From NCBI GenBank assembly GCA_001687465.1, contig LVLI01001264.1, positions 1 through 21,634 of the forward strand: a DNA stretch of 21,634 nt, in the 5' to 3' direction. Below, in pieces: positions 8,307 through 18,900 of the stretch. This DNA is from Halocafeteria seosinensis. Lineage: Eukaryota > Sar > Bigyra > Bicosoecida. Under the pieces are notes generated by a model. It had not been told where the DNA came from. It worked only from the letters and a program-made list of their open reading frames with translations, and ran no database searches. Within the stretch, counting starts at the first letter, position 1. Each line of letters opens with the position of its first letter. The translations under genes were made by a program, and so were the position numbers.

Positions 8307-11300
8307 CTGCGGCTCAAAGATGCGCAAGGTCGTGACGGATTACCAAGACACTATTTGCTGTAAATAGAGGTACCTACGTTGCAATTTCATGACATCATCT
8401 GGAGTCTGCAAATCATAGGAACACTCTCGTATTGACGTTATTTCCAAGTTCCCGTTGGCCAAACGCAACAGAATACACTGTTGTTGATGCGATGCTGTTA
8501 CAAACTGCATTTGATACCATATTTCATCTCCGACGTTTCTCTTGCTAATCCACCTGCAACGCACGAGCCAACTTCTGGTCACAGTCTAGCGAGTATCGCT
8601 TCACTTTCAACGAGAACATACACTAAGGTGTAATGTTCACATTCTCTTCCAGCAGCCTTTTCGGAACATTTCTTGAAATTGTTAGGAAGCGTACTTAAGT
8701 CCCAGTACTCACAGCCCGATCCTTCGCCCATATGCCATTTGCCACTGCGGCACCTACAGGTGTAAGGCGTAGACTGAAAACAAAATTGGCTTAGGATGGT
8801 GCCTTACATTATATCTCCGGGTATTTCCAACTTTGAAGGAGTGTCCGCCTCTGGAGAAGGTTGTGGCACGGGTGTCTCCGCAGGACAGTAGGCTCCTGGA
8901 GGAATATCAAGTAGTTGCAAGCATATTCGGGACATGAAAAAGGGTGTACAAGAAATAGCCACACGTACGTTTCATTGACATTGTTTCTGGAATTTCGCGA
9001 GAGTTTTCTTCTGGGCAAGAGATCACATCGCTGGTTTGTGCCTCTTCAGTGTTGTCGGTGACATAAAGACAGTATTTTTCTTTTCCAGAGTTAGACCGTT
9101 TATTCAATGTAAGTAAGTGCCATACCGTCTCCCCGGACGTAACAGTATTGACACTTCTGCATACAAGCCAAGGTAAGCTCTTTGAAGGCAAGGTACGGCA
9201 GAAAGGACACTGGAAATAACTTACCCTATTGAATAGCGCTGACACGCCCTCTCCGTATCCCGTTTGGGGCTAAACTCGCAGTTCAAAACGACTTCGGGAG
9301 CGTAGGTGAGATCAATCGACTGGCATCCCTCCTCTTGCTCCACCCTCCAATGCATCCTGCGTGAAGGAGATCATGTCAACAAATCTACCAAACTAGGCGT
9401 ACATACATAACCTACGTACTTCAAATCTACCGGAAGGCTAGGGGAAAATTGTTGACGGCACACGCCTTCTGCACATTTGAAAAATACCCTTGGTCCATGA
9501 TCTAAAGTGTAAACGAGCCCATGGAAAGACTTAGGAACTTACCGAGCATTGGTGCAGCGTCCTCTTCCAAATTGTCATTGCAGGATCCTTTGGCCACTTG
9601 TATAGGTTTTTCGTCATCTTTCTCCAGATATATACATTGTCTCTCCTCCTCCGTCTCAGATGTGGCATGCGAGGTTGAATGCAATTGAATTGTTAAGTGA
9701 TGTGGGGTTTTCCCGACGTCCTCGACTCCACTGCTTATTTCAGTTTCTTTATATGAGTACCACGGAGTCTAATGCGAGCTTCAATCCAAACTTACGTTGC
9801 CCGATACTGCTCTACCTGCTTTCCATCTTCATTGACTGTGGAATACGTTATAATTTCCGGAAAACGGGTCAAATCTAAACTGTTACACTCTTTATCATCA
9901 TTTGAGCGGTGATGCCAGTGTTTCCTGAGAACCCCAGAAAATCGTAGTGCTATACAGACGTTTTAGTACCAATAGGGAAAAATCCATACCTGAACATCGA
10001 CGGAAGTCGCTCACTAGGAGGTGCAGACGTCACTTGCGGGGGAGGATTAACCTCGCACATTTGCTCTGCGGTGTCATCAATAGCAACGTCCGGCAGCTGT
10101 CTTGAGACACTATCGAATTGCTCCATACCTCGCAATGTAATGGTTTTAGTCAGGATGTCCGTCGGAAACGTAGAGCAATGTCTCACTCCACTTGTCCTCA
10201 AACCATCCTCAGCTTCAGCGAAATACAAGCATAAACGCATGTTCCTTTGCCCGTGAGGCTCTTGCGGAGAGATATACAGCTGATACCATTGTTCATTGCC
10301 AATACGCAGCTTCTCCGCTTCCCTGAGGTACGAAAGTAAAATATCCTTTAATTAGACACACACGCTTTGAATTTGTAAGAGGAATAGCTACACATACTTC
10401 ACTGAATATTTTGTGCACTCGCTTGTGTCGTCATGAAATCTCAACAGTTGCCTCCCGCATGCGCGGATTTCACCAGGAAGAAACGATAAGTCAAGGGATT
10501 GACAGGACGTGTTCCCTTCGGCAGTAGTCCACTTTTTCCTGTAATAACCATTTAAAAAGTAGTATACTAAGCAAGCGATTTGCAGACCACCGGTGAGTGT
10601 TGGCATACCGAAAATCGGGGGGTATCACAACAGCTGGAGGGGGTGTACTCGCAGGTGTAGGTGAGGCAGGTGGTAGATCTTCTCCATCACATGTGCCTCC
10701 TGTATACAACAGCGATTCATTGACCACAAAACGACATTACTTATGGTGCCAAACGGTTATGACGAACTTTGCATTTCAACTGGTTCGAAAAGTGGGTTTT
10801 CCCCGCAAGTGGCGGTGTTCGCCTTAAGGGAGTCTCCGCGACCATTAACAAAAACGCATCGCTGTGCTCCTCGTAGTTTAATTTCAAACCATTTTTCACC
10901 TTCTAAAATATCACTTTCTTCAAAGGACCTGCACAAGTGTCGAGTCGAGCAGTACAAACAATGAGCTCGGTAAGCTGGGAGCCAGTACTTACACGACTTC
11001 TCTACGCCTGCATTCTGGAGGCTCCAGACAACTTTTCACAGTGGATGGGAAGTCTCTCAAGTCTAAGAAGACACATTCCGCTTTATATAGGGACCTTTTT
11101 ATGTCCTCGGCCTTCCAGATGTGCCTGCAGAGGAAAACGCCTACCCATTGATGTCACGACGCATATTCCAACGAAAACCTTACTGCATTCCCTCAGGAAG
11201 TTGTGGCGGTGGAGCATCGCAATGACCTTCTGTAAAGTTGCCAGCAGATACACAGGGTGAGATGACTCTTAAAAACCGAGCAACAGAAGCCGTACCATTT

Positions 11301-14300
11301 ACGTCCAAGAACGTTAAACTCCTTTCATCCTTTGGGCAAGGCACGATGCCAGTAGCTTTCCACGAGTCTCCCTTCCTAACAACAGAGAGACAGAACTGAG
11401 AATCTCTTGAGTAGTCCGTTGTATTTCTCAGATGAATTCGATGACCCTCATAATCCTCAAACGTTTCGTCGTCAACATCCCTGAGGCAAACAAAAGACAT
11501 CATGTCTCGCTGATGAGAAGCAATTTAGGCGTTCATCACTTACGTTGGTACATATGCAAAGCAGAGTGGATTGGCATTCCCTGCCCGAAACGAGCACTCT
11601 ACAACCTTTTCCGGAAACTTCGTCAAATCTACCCACGAGCACGGGAAGGTTGGCAACTTCCATTCATCCCTGCAGCGATTAAGTGTGTGTAAACACTGGG
11701 TCGACGACACCGAGGACAAACATACTTAAAGTCTGGTGGAAGGTCAATTTCTCGGTCTTGTGGCTCCTCAGTGGTGTTACGGCAGCGTGGCTCTGAATAT
11801 GTTCAAAATTCGGTTGATTAACACGCTTGATTCTCAACCCCGTTCGGGTAAACTTACCACGGATGAGGCTGAAACCGCCCGCGTCGAATATTTGCCGGGC
11901 TTCGTCTCGGTTACAAGAGCGTAATTTAGTTGATTTGTAGTGGTCATTTTTAAGCACACCAAAATACATGCACTGCCGGCCATTAGAGGTCTCAACAGTC
12001 AGCTCATATAGCGTGAAATCGCCCTCCGTCAAGGTTTCCGTTCTCCTGTAACAGATGCAGCAAGATCAACATGATCCAGCTTTTTCCCTACGCACCAAAG
12101 CAGTTGCTTACATGATGGTGAAATCGGTGCAGGACTTGCGCTCTTGGGATGGAGGATATTTCTCGCAATACGTCATCGTTCCATGAGGTGCGTGACTTAG
12201 ATCTACCAATGCAATGCATTTGTGATCTGTCTCCGACAATCCCCATTTCTTGCTGCGAGCCAATATGATTCCACCACATCAGTATTAAAATAGATTGCAA
12301 TTTGCTTGACAAGTTGACATACAGCAATGATTTCGGCAATTCCATTCGGTCCGGTTCGTTCGACGACTCACAATTCCCATCTGTATACCCCATTGACTTT
12401 ATTTAGGTACATCCCGTACGCATCGTATCGATATATGCATACCTCGCAGGGGTAGAAAGGCATTATCATTCCCCGAAACAAGATCCGGGTCACATTGCCG
12501 TAGTTGGCTAGCAGCCAGCGCTTCTTGCGGTTTGTTGGCAAAAGACTCTACCTCTTTAATATACATGCACTTTGATTGAGAACCATCCAAAATTTTTACT
12601 ACGTATACACTGCGTCCATCGGACGACTGTACCGGTAGGTTGTCCACTCTGGAATAAAAACCACTTAGTAGTGTGAGCCCTCAGAAAGTGCCTGAGTGTT
12701 ACATGGATGGCACATACTTGGCTTCGTAGCCTTGGCAATTTTGCGAGGCTCCATCCTCAATTGTGTTGTTACAAATTGTGAAGAATCCTTCGTTCAACTG
12801 CTCTAGCTTGAGCAAGGCGCACCAATCACCTGTCTTCATCGCCCAGTTTTGCCTGCATCTCTCACTTTTTCTGCCAGTGGCTCGTCAGGACGATTCTTAT
12901 GGTAGTAAGCCATACGTTACCGCATCTGGTAGCCTATCGGACTGTTCATTTTCTTTCCCTGTGGGAGAAGGGGGTGGTCTCTGTGTTGGAGGAGGAGATC
13001 CTGTCGGTGGCGCGGGCTGGTTCACGTCTTGACACGTTCCTTCTGCATCCTCGATTTCATTTGCAAACACTTCACTAGCTGCAACTAGAACAGACCGTTG
13101 TTACTAACGTTTTATTGCCATTAAGTTACCGTTCTTAGCTTGTGCGAAGGAACAATCCATTTGGCCAGTGGTTCGGAAATGTCCGTTTTCTTCCTCCTGA
13201 ATATAGATACATTTTCCAGTTTTGTCTGCCACAGAAAATTTGTACCACTTTGGAAAACCACCGCTGACTGCGCTGTCGGCTCGCATATCCGTGAATGATC
13301 TGCAGTAGCATCGCGAAGTAAAGTCTACTCGGTTGAGACAAGACAGTACCACCGGCACGTACGCGCTTCCTTTTTGATCACATGGTTGCTGGTCAAGGTT
13401 GGAGATAGCCCGTAAACAAAACTCTAGTTGGTCACTGCTAACATCCAAATCGAGGCATGTCTGTCCGTTAGAACCCTCCGAACTCCAATGTTTCCTGCAG
13501 AAGCCGACAATGGGTGCAACTAGGGTCTTTGGCTCACTCATGGAACTTCACGTACAACAACGACTCTGGCAGCCTCGGTTCAAATTCGTCCGTAGGACGA
13601 GTGGCAGTGGGGGTTGCCGTTACTTGTATTCGGGAGAAGGTATCACATGTGCCCTCTGCACCCATCCAAGCATATAGTGACAACGTCTCCAAATCTGTGT
13701 TTCGCAATCCAATGAAGAGATAAGCATTTCCCTACCTCGAATCATGCGAAGTTCATCGTTCATTTTCTTAGCCTCATCAACGTTTAATCCAATGCATTCC
13801 CGTAAGGCTGTCGCTTCTTTGCTTTCCATCGAAGTCATATACATACAGTCCTGTGAAAATTGCAATATGTATACTGTTTCCAAGCCCAGGAGTGTGCCGT
13901 CCTTTGCCTCCGAGGAACTGCGCAGTAAGTCACGGAGAGTGCCTGTTTGCCGAAGTTCTACAGCTAATCCTTCACACGTACACCAATTCTAAGTGTTGGC
14001 ACCCCTGCTCGGCACTTTGGCAGTATTCAACTTGGCCCGTTTTAGCTTCTTCCAGGTTAAGATACATGCACTCCCCACTCTCCGTTCTCCAGTGTTTCCT
14101 GTTTGACCTCGCCAGATTAAATCATGTCGACGGCGAATTGACGGCAGATGTAAACAGCAGGCACAAGCACTTACAACAAATCATCTGGAAGCGCAGAAGC
14201 GGGATTGTCAGGAGAGATCGTTCCGCATTCACCGTCTGCAGAAAGGACTTGTAGCACGACATTATTTCAAGAGGATAGATGAGCTGGCAGCTTCCACCTT

Positions 14301-15127
14301 ACCTTGCACTCTTAGAGGGGTTGAAATTTCCTTGACACCGTCATCAACACAGTCCGTAAGCTGGGACGATTCATCCGTGGGACCCCTGAGGAAGATGCAT
14401 TGGTTTCCCAGTTGAACTTTGTACAACGCGTCGTAGCCGTCTAAACGACCCGCAGATCTGCGCAAGCACCGGCGCCGAAGATAATCGCAAATTGCAAGCG
14501 ACTAGAAAGATCTCATCGACCTTATGAGACTTACTGGATGCTCCGCGGCTCGCATGCACCTGTGCTTACATCGCTTTCGCTGCATGCGGGCTTGTAAACC
14601 TGTTTTTTCATGTCCAGAGTGGCCACACATTCCTCGGAGGAAGACGAGGAAGAGACGTCGATCAGTTTCCATACACCTCTGAAAACAAGGCATAGAATCA
14701 TTTTGAAATCGAAATAAAAAACATTTCGCAGACAGACAGACAAGGAGTGATGTGGTAAGCGAACGGCAAAACTTAAAAGCCGTTTCTCGCTTGCTCCACG
14801 CGCTAAAGGAAGCAATATTCGTTTGACAGTTCTACAACGCTTTCCACAGAAAAGACCACCCAACTCCATCATCTCAGGGAAGTCCGTCGGGGCGTTTGAA
14901 GAATGAACGATGGCTCAATGGAGACTGGACTTCAGCGGGTTGGCCTTTTTGTGCCCTTCTGGATTCCCCTGATGCTTTTCCTCCCTTCCAACCCTGCTGA
15001 ACCGCATTTCTTGGACCGCCTCTTTCACTTACCTCATTTCCTCAGGAATATCAGCGTTTTGAGCATGGGATACATTGACGAGAATGTATCCTAGCAAAAG
15101 AAGGAATGGTCCGGTAAGAGCTTTCAT
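3760..15127 (-). CDS. Gene B (complete, 34 exons): REJ-like membrane protein with 11 six-Cys repeat units
   Basis: The complete gene is 8886 coding nt, 2961 aa. Exons: 15127-15033, 14678-14535, 14457-14303, 14235-14175, 14098-13982, 13917-13736, 13655-13556, 13494-13363, 13299-13130, 13078-12916, 12852-12718, 12648-12443, 12380-12323, 12252-12112, 12045-11858, 11792-11726, 11669-11544, 11480-11296, 11229-11184, 11124-10993, 10928-10768, 10699-10609, 10538-10398, 10322-10129, 10065-9990, 9924-9796, 9730-9543, 9468-9420, 9356-9225, 9156-8969, 8895-8808, 8744-8622, 8553-8378, 8306-3760. All introns are GT-AG and the total is a multiple of three. Layout: signal peptide (1-23), 11 repeat units (about 32-1450), Ser/Thr/Pro stalk, REJ-like ectodomain, TM helix about 2859-2884, 77-residue cytoplasmic tail. 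The start is chosen because MKALTG plus a hydrophobic core is shared with gene C and preceded by a conserved leader. It is probably a type I surface protein; a recognition or adhesion role is inference. Confidence 0.9.
8307..8744 (-). repeat. Gene B repeat unit 11 (A and B exons)
   Basis: A exon 8744-8622: GKWHMGEGSGC with C1, WDLSTLP, C2 in KKCSE, C3 in RECEH. B exon 8553-8378: IWYQMQF, C4 in QQCILL, C5 in IRECS, donor GTAGGT. The unit's C6 is the first cysteine of the terminal exon (GSCGT). The span given includes the 71-nt final intron (8377-8307). Residues about 1347-1450. Confidence 0.86.
8808..9356 (-). repeat. Gene B repeat unit 10
   Basis: A exon 9356-9225: MHWRVEQEEGC with C1, IDLTYAPE, C2 in LNCEF, C3 in RACQR. 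B exon 9156-8969: VWHLLTL, C4 in KYCLYV, C5 in VISCP, donor GTACGT. Hinge exon 8895-8808: C6 in AYCPA, a Pro/Ser/Glu hinge, IPGDI. Residues about 1211-1347. It resembles the last unit of gene A. Confidence 0.86.
9420..9924 (-). repeat. Gene B repeat unit 9 (C2 and C3 absent)
   Basis: A exon 9924-9796: KHWHHRSNDDKEC with C1 and LDLTRFPE, but the C2 position reads ITYST and the C3 region EQYRA, so both cysteines are gone. B exon 9730-9543 keeps C4 in RQCIYL and C5 in GSCND. Hinge exon 9468-9420 keeps C6 in GVCRQ and ends LPVDL. Residues about 1089-1211. Splice sites and phases remain normal, so this is divergence within a working exon rather than decay. Confidence 0.86.
9990..10538 (-). repeat. 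Gene B repeat unit 8
   Basis: A exon 10538-10398: KKWTTAEGN, C1 in TSCQSLDLS, C2 in RACGR, C3 in SECTK. B exon 10322-10129: QWYQLYI, C4 in RLCLYF, C5 in VRHCS. Hinge exon 10065-9990: C6 in QMCEV, PPPQ, ending LPSMF. Residues about 952-1089. Confidence 0.87.
10609..11124 (-). repeat. Gene B repeat unit 7
   Basis: A exon 11124-10993: HIWKAED, C1 in AECVFLDL, C2 in KSCLE, C3 in PECRR. B exon 10928-10768: KWFEIKL, C4 in QRCVFV, C5 in TATCG. Its predicted donor GTTCGT is non-standard but is the only nearby GT in the required phase before a stop. Hinge exon 10699-10609: C6 in RGTCD, a Pro/Thr hinge with SPTPASTPPP, and IPPDF. Residues about 824-952. Confidence 0.82.
11184..11669 (-). repeat. Gene B repeat unit 6
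   Basis: A exon 11669-11544: DEWKLPTFPC with C1, VDLTKFPE, C2 in VECSF, C3 in PLCFA. B exon 11480-11296: a longer variant with C4 in QFCLSV and C5 in IVPCP. Hinge exon 11229-11184 (46 nt, the shortest): C6 in GHCDA, PPPQ, then LPEGM. Residues about 705-824. Confidence 0.86.
11726..12252 (-). repeat. Gene B repeat unit 5
   Basis: A exon 12252-12112: KKWGLSETDHKC with C1, VDLSH, C2 in MTYCE, C3 in KSCTD. B exon 12045-11858: LYELTV, C4 in RQCMYF, C5 in LRSCN. Hinge exon 11792-11726: C6 in PRCRN, ending LPPDF. Residues about 573-705. Confidence 0.87.
12323..12852 (-). repeat. Gene B repeat unit 4
   Basis: A exon 12852-12718: QNWAMKTGDWC with C1, C2 in TICNN, C3 in QNCQG. B exon 12648-12443 (206 nt, the longest B exon): SVYVVKI, C4 in SKCMYI, C5 in RQCDP. 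Hinge exon 12380-12323: C6 in GNCES, ending LPKSLL. Residues about 440-573. Confidence 0.86.
12916..13494 (-). repeat. Gene B repeat unit 3
   Basis: A exon 13494-13363: KHWSSEG, C1 in QTCLDLDV, C2 in LEFCL, C3 in QPCDQ. B exon 13299-13130: KWYKFSV, C4 in GKCIYI, C5 in QMDCS, donor GTAACT. Hinge exon 13078-12916: C6 in EGTCQ, then the longest hinge in the array (163 nt), Pro-rich with PPPTQRPPPSP, ending LPDAVT. Residues about 285-440. The intron between A and B (13362-13300) is 63 nt and stop-free in frame. Confidence 0.86.
13556..14098 (-). repeat. Gene B repeat unit 2
   Basis: A exon 14098-13982: KHWRTESGEC with C1, LNLEE, C2 in VEYCQ, C3 in QGCQH. B exon 13917-13736: VYILQF, C4 in DCMYM, C5 in RECIG. 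Hinge exon 13655-13556: C6 in EGTCD, a Thr/Pro hinge and LPESLL. Residues about 152-285. Confidence 0.87.
14175..14678 (-). repeat. Gene B repeat unit 1
   Basis: A exon 14678-14535: GVWKLI, a six-Ser run, C1 in EECVATLDM, C2 in PACSE, C3 in GACEP. B exon 14457-14303: ALYKVQL, C4 in NQCIFL, C5 in TDCVD. Hinge exon 14235-14175: C6 in GECGT, ending LPDDL. Protein residues about 32-152. The acceptor AG at 14680-14679 is followed immediately by a second AG; only the first keeps the frame. Confidence 0.85.
14679..15032 (-). other. Gene B intron 1 (long, 354 nt)
   Basis: GT-AG intron of 354 nt, whereas the other 32 introns of the gene are 51-80 nt. Its 5' part shares collinear blocks with gene C intron 1 (GGTCCAAG about 15 nt in, GGGGAAT about 65 nt in). 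No repeat-type exon is visible inside. A pyrimidine-rich stretch with CTGT repeats lies towards the acceptor. Confidence 0.8.
15033..15127 (-). other. Gene B exon 1: signal peptide
   Basis: The 95-nt exon encodes MKALTG, a Leu-rich core (FLLLLGYILV) and a likely signal peptidase site after SHAQ. It ends in phase 2 at AG/GTAAGT. Exon length, phase and start MKALTG match gene C exon 1 exactly. It splices directly to an A exon with no hinge exon between. Confidence 0.9.
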
Positions 15128-15170
15128 GGTACGAGAATAGCGACCTGCTGCCGGTGGATGCGACGAAGGG
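15128..15170 (-). promoter_or_regulatory. Conserved leader block before gene B ATG
   Basis: The 43 bp directly 5' of the gene B ATG match the gene C leader, with an extra CAG triplet inside the ACCGGCAG element. The similarity continues into exon 1. It may be 5' UTR or core promoter; the transcription start cannot be read from sequence alone. Confidence 0.65.
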
Positions 15171-15881
15171 CGTTCTCGGTTGGTGATTCGCGCCTGACTT
15201 CTTGTCCAACCAATGTACACATACAAACAAACAGAGCGTAATAATCTCTCTCAGAGCTGTTTACAAACGCGACGAGCTTTCCTCTCTGAGAGTAACAAAA
15301 CCTTTAAGGGTCTAGACGATGACTGCATAACGACCGGACAACACGGCAGTTCCCCAACTCCGGTCTCCCCCCGCTCCAAAGCCGTCTCCAGAGTGTACAG
15401 TGTGCACGCACCCCTGTCTTTTCTCCGTGTGCGCACTCTGTGGGTGATTCATACAGAATCAAGCTTTGGCATAGCTCATACAAGACTCACGTTCAGTTAT
15501 AAAACACTCAGCCAGCGATCCCTGCTTCAAGTGATACCACGATGCGGTGGTGTTTTGCGATTCCGGATCAGCTCCATAAGCAAGCGAAGCGTCTTGTGCT
15601 GATATGATGAACATCGATGTATCTGAAAATTCTGCGAGTGTATAGCAGCGAGTGGATGGAACTGTTGCGAATTTATAGTCTCCAGCCAGAAGAAAAAAAA
15701 ACGCCGAGCAAAGAGAAAAGTGCTACAAACTAGAATGGTCCGCACGCTACATGACCAAGAATGCACCCAAAGAACGATGATGGTCACTCAGTAAGTCTTC
15801 ATCACACCATTGAAAGGCGCTGTGCTTGAAAAAAAAGGGGTATTTAAATTTCATGAAGCTACCGTTGATCACGTCAAGGTG

Positions 15882-15887
15882 TTTATT
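15882..15887 (-). terminator. Possible poly(A) signal of gene A
   Basis: AATAAA on the minus strand, about 107 nt downstream of the gene A stop codon. A match this short can arise by chance and no equivalent is seen after gene B, so this is tentative. Confidence 0.3.
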
Positions 15888-15993
15888 TTCTGTTGATACT
15901 CGAATAAGAGACTATGGATACAAAAATAGAATGCTAGGAGTTAGTTCCGTTCTAAATATGAAGTGATGAACCACGGATTATTACTACTTTGCT

Positions 15994-18900
15994 CTACCGG
16001 CGAACTTTCTTAGGGTGAAATGCATTCCTTGTCGAAACGTGTCTGAGCTCCCTCATCATCATCGGATTTTCACTGCTTCTTGAAGTATTAAATTGGTCGT
16101 TTGCCACAGGGAAGTAACCCCAACTCTGGTATCCTCCTTCATCCTCACGCTCAGTGGGGACTCTGGGGGTATTCTGCTGACTGCTTGAAGAAGTCGTCTT
16201 TTTAAGACTGTCTTTCCGACTTCGCTTCCTTGCTTTCTTCCGGAAAACCACTACAAGTACTGCAACTAGTAGCCCAGCCGCGGCAGCAGCCCCAACACCT
16301 GCACCGAGAGCGACAGTCTCCGAGCCTCCTTCTCCAGTACTGGAGGATTCTGTTTCCTCGTCTTCATCTTGGTCATCTTCGTTCCCACCATCTGTGTTAC
16401 TGCTCCCACTTTGGCTATCTTTTGAAGTGCTAGCCTCTTGTTTCGATGGAATTGTCACACTCCACTCGAGGGAACTATCCTTATCGAAGGTAAGGGACGT
16501 CTCCTCTTCAACAGACGTATAGAACTCGTTGCGCTTGGTATTGTTACGAAGAGCGCTCTCTATCGCATCTGTTACATTTGACCCACTAGACGCTTTCATG
16601 GACGCCTCACCATCGATGTGGCTACGAACAACAATCTCCACGTGCCATGTGGCCTCGTTCAACCTGCGGATCCTCGAACCGACAGACGTCAAATAAGTCA
16701 CAAAAGAACAGGCATCGCGTCGAGCACCAATGCTTCTGCAAAGAGCGTTGCTTGTAGTGTTCCGCACACCTGGCTCGTTGAGACCAACCATACCATTGGT
16801 ACTGTCAACAACAAAGGGGATCCGGGCACGGACAAAGCCTTCTCCCTCCATTTTCTCATTTGGAACTGCTTCAGGTGTGCTGATAAGGCGAGCGAAAGCT
16901 TCCACCCTCGTAAGTTTGAGGCCCCCAGAAAATAATCCTGTCTTATCTGCTTCAAAGCTGAGTTCCCTTCCGTTGAATGACTTCAAGGAAACTCCTTTAT
17001 CCGTCCACACCCCCTCTGTTTTGCGAAGAACAGCAGGTACCAGGATGTCAGCTGGGCAGAACACCTTGAGTTCTGCACCACTTAGGGCAGTATCGCACCG
17101 AAGCTCCAATGATGTGGTCTGCGAGGACGATCCAGAACAATCCACTCGCACTGAAGTGTCACTGCATGTTACTCGTTGGTAGGGGTACCCTTGCGTTCCA
17201 GAAAGGAGGCTAACAACGTCTAAAGATCGAGTCAAATCGACATCCTTCTCAGGATACATGGGGAGGGTAATGTTACCCTGTACGTTCGTAAATTCAGCGT
17301 CCGCTCCTTCATTTTTAACACGAACTTCCAAGACCTTTGTGGCTACATCTCGCGAAATAATACCAGAGTTCAAAGTGCTCATGAGTTTGTCCGCTGTAAA
17401 TTTCGTTCTGGACATTTGCGTTCCTTCAGTGACGAGGATATCCGGCCGCGTCAAAGCATTTCCATGAGGAATAAGGTTCTTATCAATGAATGCTGTCAGT
17501 AAAGAATTTAACTCCTTCAAAGAATCAGCTTCCTCGACGATCTCAGCGAACGATTTCCCAGAAGGCAACATGGAAGGAGGTAGTTTGGCAAATTCCTTGA
17601 GGACAATAAGCGGTTCACCAGTTGGGACGGGACTCAATGACGGCATATCCAAATCAGTACGCGGCAAGATCCGCTCGTCCTCACTTGTATCGACCGGAGT
17701 TGCATCGCATGCTTCAAATTCTTTCGTGCTTAAACCAAAGCCATGTCGCCGTTCAGGCTCCACATGCGCTATAGTTCCGAAGGAAGCATCCTGCAAGACA
17801 AAGCCCAAGCTTTGCTTTTGATCACAATAGGCTTGGTAGAGAGAGAACGAAGGATGGAGCGCGATAAAATCGGAAAAATCCAATTCGGCTCGATCAGTAA
17901 GTTGGATTATCGTTTGTATCACCGGCTCAACAGCATCGACTACCCCATCTTTCTTCTCCGGTGAGCGGTTCAACATATGGGATACACCAGCGAGAGCCTT
18001 TTCCATCAGACCAGGAACGCCGTCAAGTGACCCGGTGGGTTCATTCCAGATCCAGTCCAGCAAGCTATCCAAAACCTCCACCAGCTCAACCATCGCTTCG
18101 GAGTCTGACTGTAATGCTTTCGCATACGATACGAAGGTGTCCATGAAATTATCCACATCATCCATAGATATATAGTCAAGGAGTTCTTTCAGCTGGGATA
18201 TGGGATCACTGCTAAATGAGAACAGCAGGCCTCTCGCATTTGACTCTTGTCCTAGCTGCTCAGCATTCAAACCATCTCTAAGGCTCAAAAGACCACACGC
18301 TGCATCCTTTGTCGCAGCGCATTCTTCAGCCTCTCGAAATTTTGCCTCTGCAATTTCGCTAAATTCGCCGTCTCCAGGGTAGGCGAGATCTTTCAAGGAG
18401 ATATAATACGTTGTGCGAGCACCAAGAGAATCGCGAAGTTCCAATACTATATGAATTGTTGTTGCCTCCTTATCTTGAGGTAGTGGAAGCTTCGTCCGAA
18501 ACATTCTGTGGGCACTAGCACTTCGCCATGACATTGTGCTTAACAGTTCCTCCCCGTAGGTATATGAAAATTGATATGTGAACGGAGGATTTTCATCTGA
18601 CCAGCCGAAGGCTTCTACTAATAACTCATCTTTACTAATGACCGGATGACTAAGATTTCTTCCCAACAACGGGCTGACTCTAATTCCTCCTCCTCGAGGA
18701 GGAGTATTCACTTTCAGCCGAACATCAGTGAACCCAAAATTAGTCGGATTACCCATGAAATAGCCCTTAAATCTCAATATGTATTCCTCACCGGGAGTTA
18801 GTGAACCGGGACGGATGCGTAAGGTCGACTCAAAAAGTCCTCCGACGAGGACATCACGGTTTGGTTCTCCATCCTCTGTTTCTATACGCAGATCACCATC

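Larger units (their letters stand above)
15128..15993. other. Intergenic spacer between gene A and gene B
   Basis: About 866 bp hold the 3' flank of gene A and the promoter and leader of gene B. I see no repeat-type exons, splice-consistent coding or RNA genes. Plus-strand open frames here lack homology to anything visible and look random. A possible poly(A) signal for gene A lies at 15887-15882 on the minus strand. The last 43 bp before the gene B ATG are conserved with the gene C leader. No convincing TATA box could be assigned. Confidence 0.6.

Noticed and set aside
8967-9245. Treating each repeat-exon open frame as a separate small gene
   Set aside because: They lack start codons of their own, end at splice donors, and join in one frame through more than 30 consistent GT-AG junctions.
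15213-15602. Plus-strand open frame of 129 codons in the A-B spacer
   Set aside because: It has no recognisable protein features or conserved counterpart in the other spacer, and overlaps the presumed promoter of gene B.
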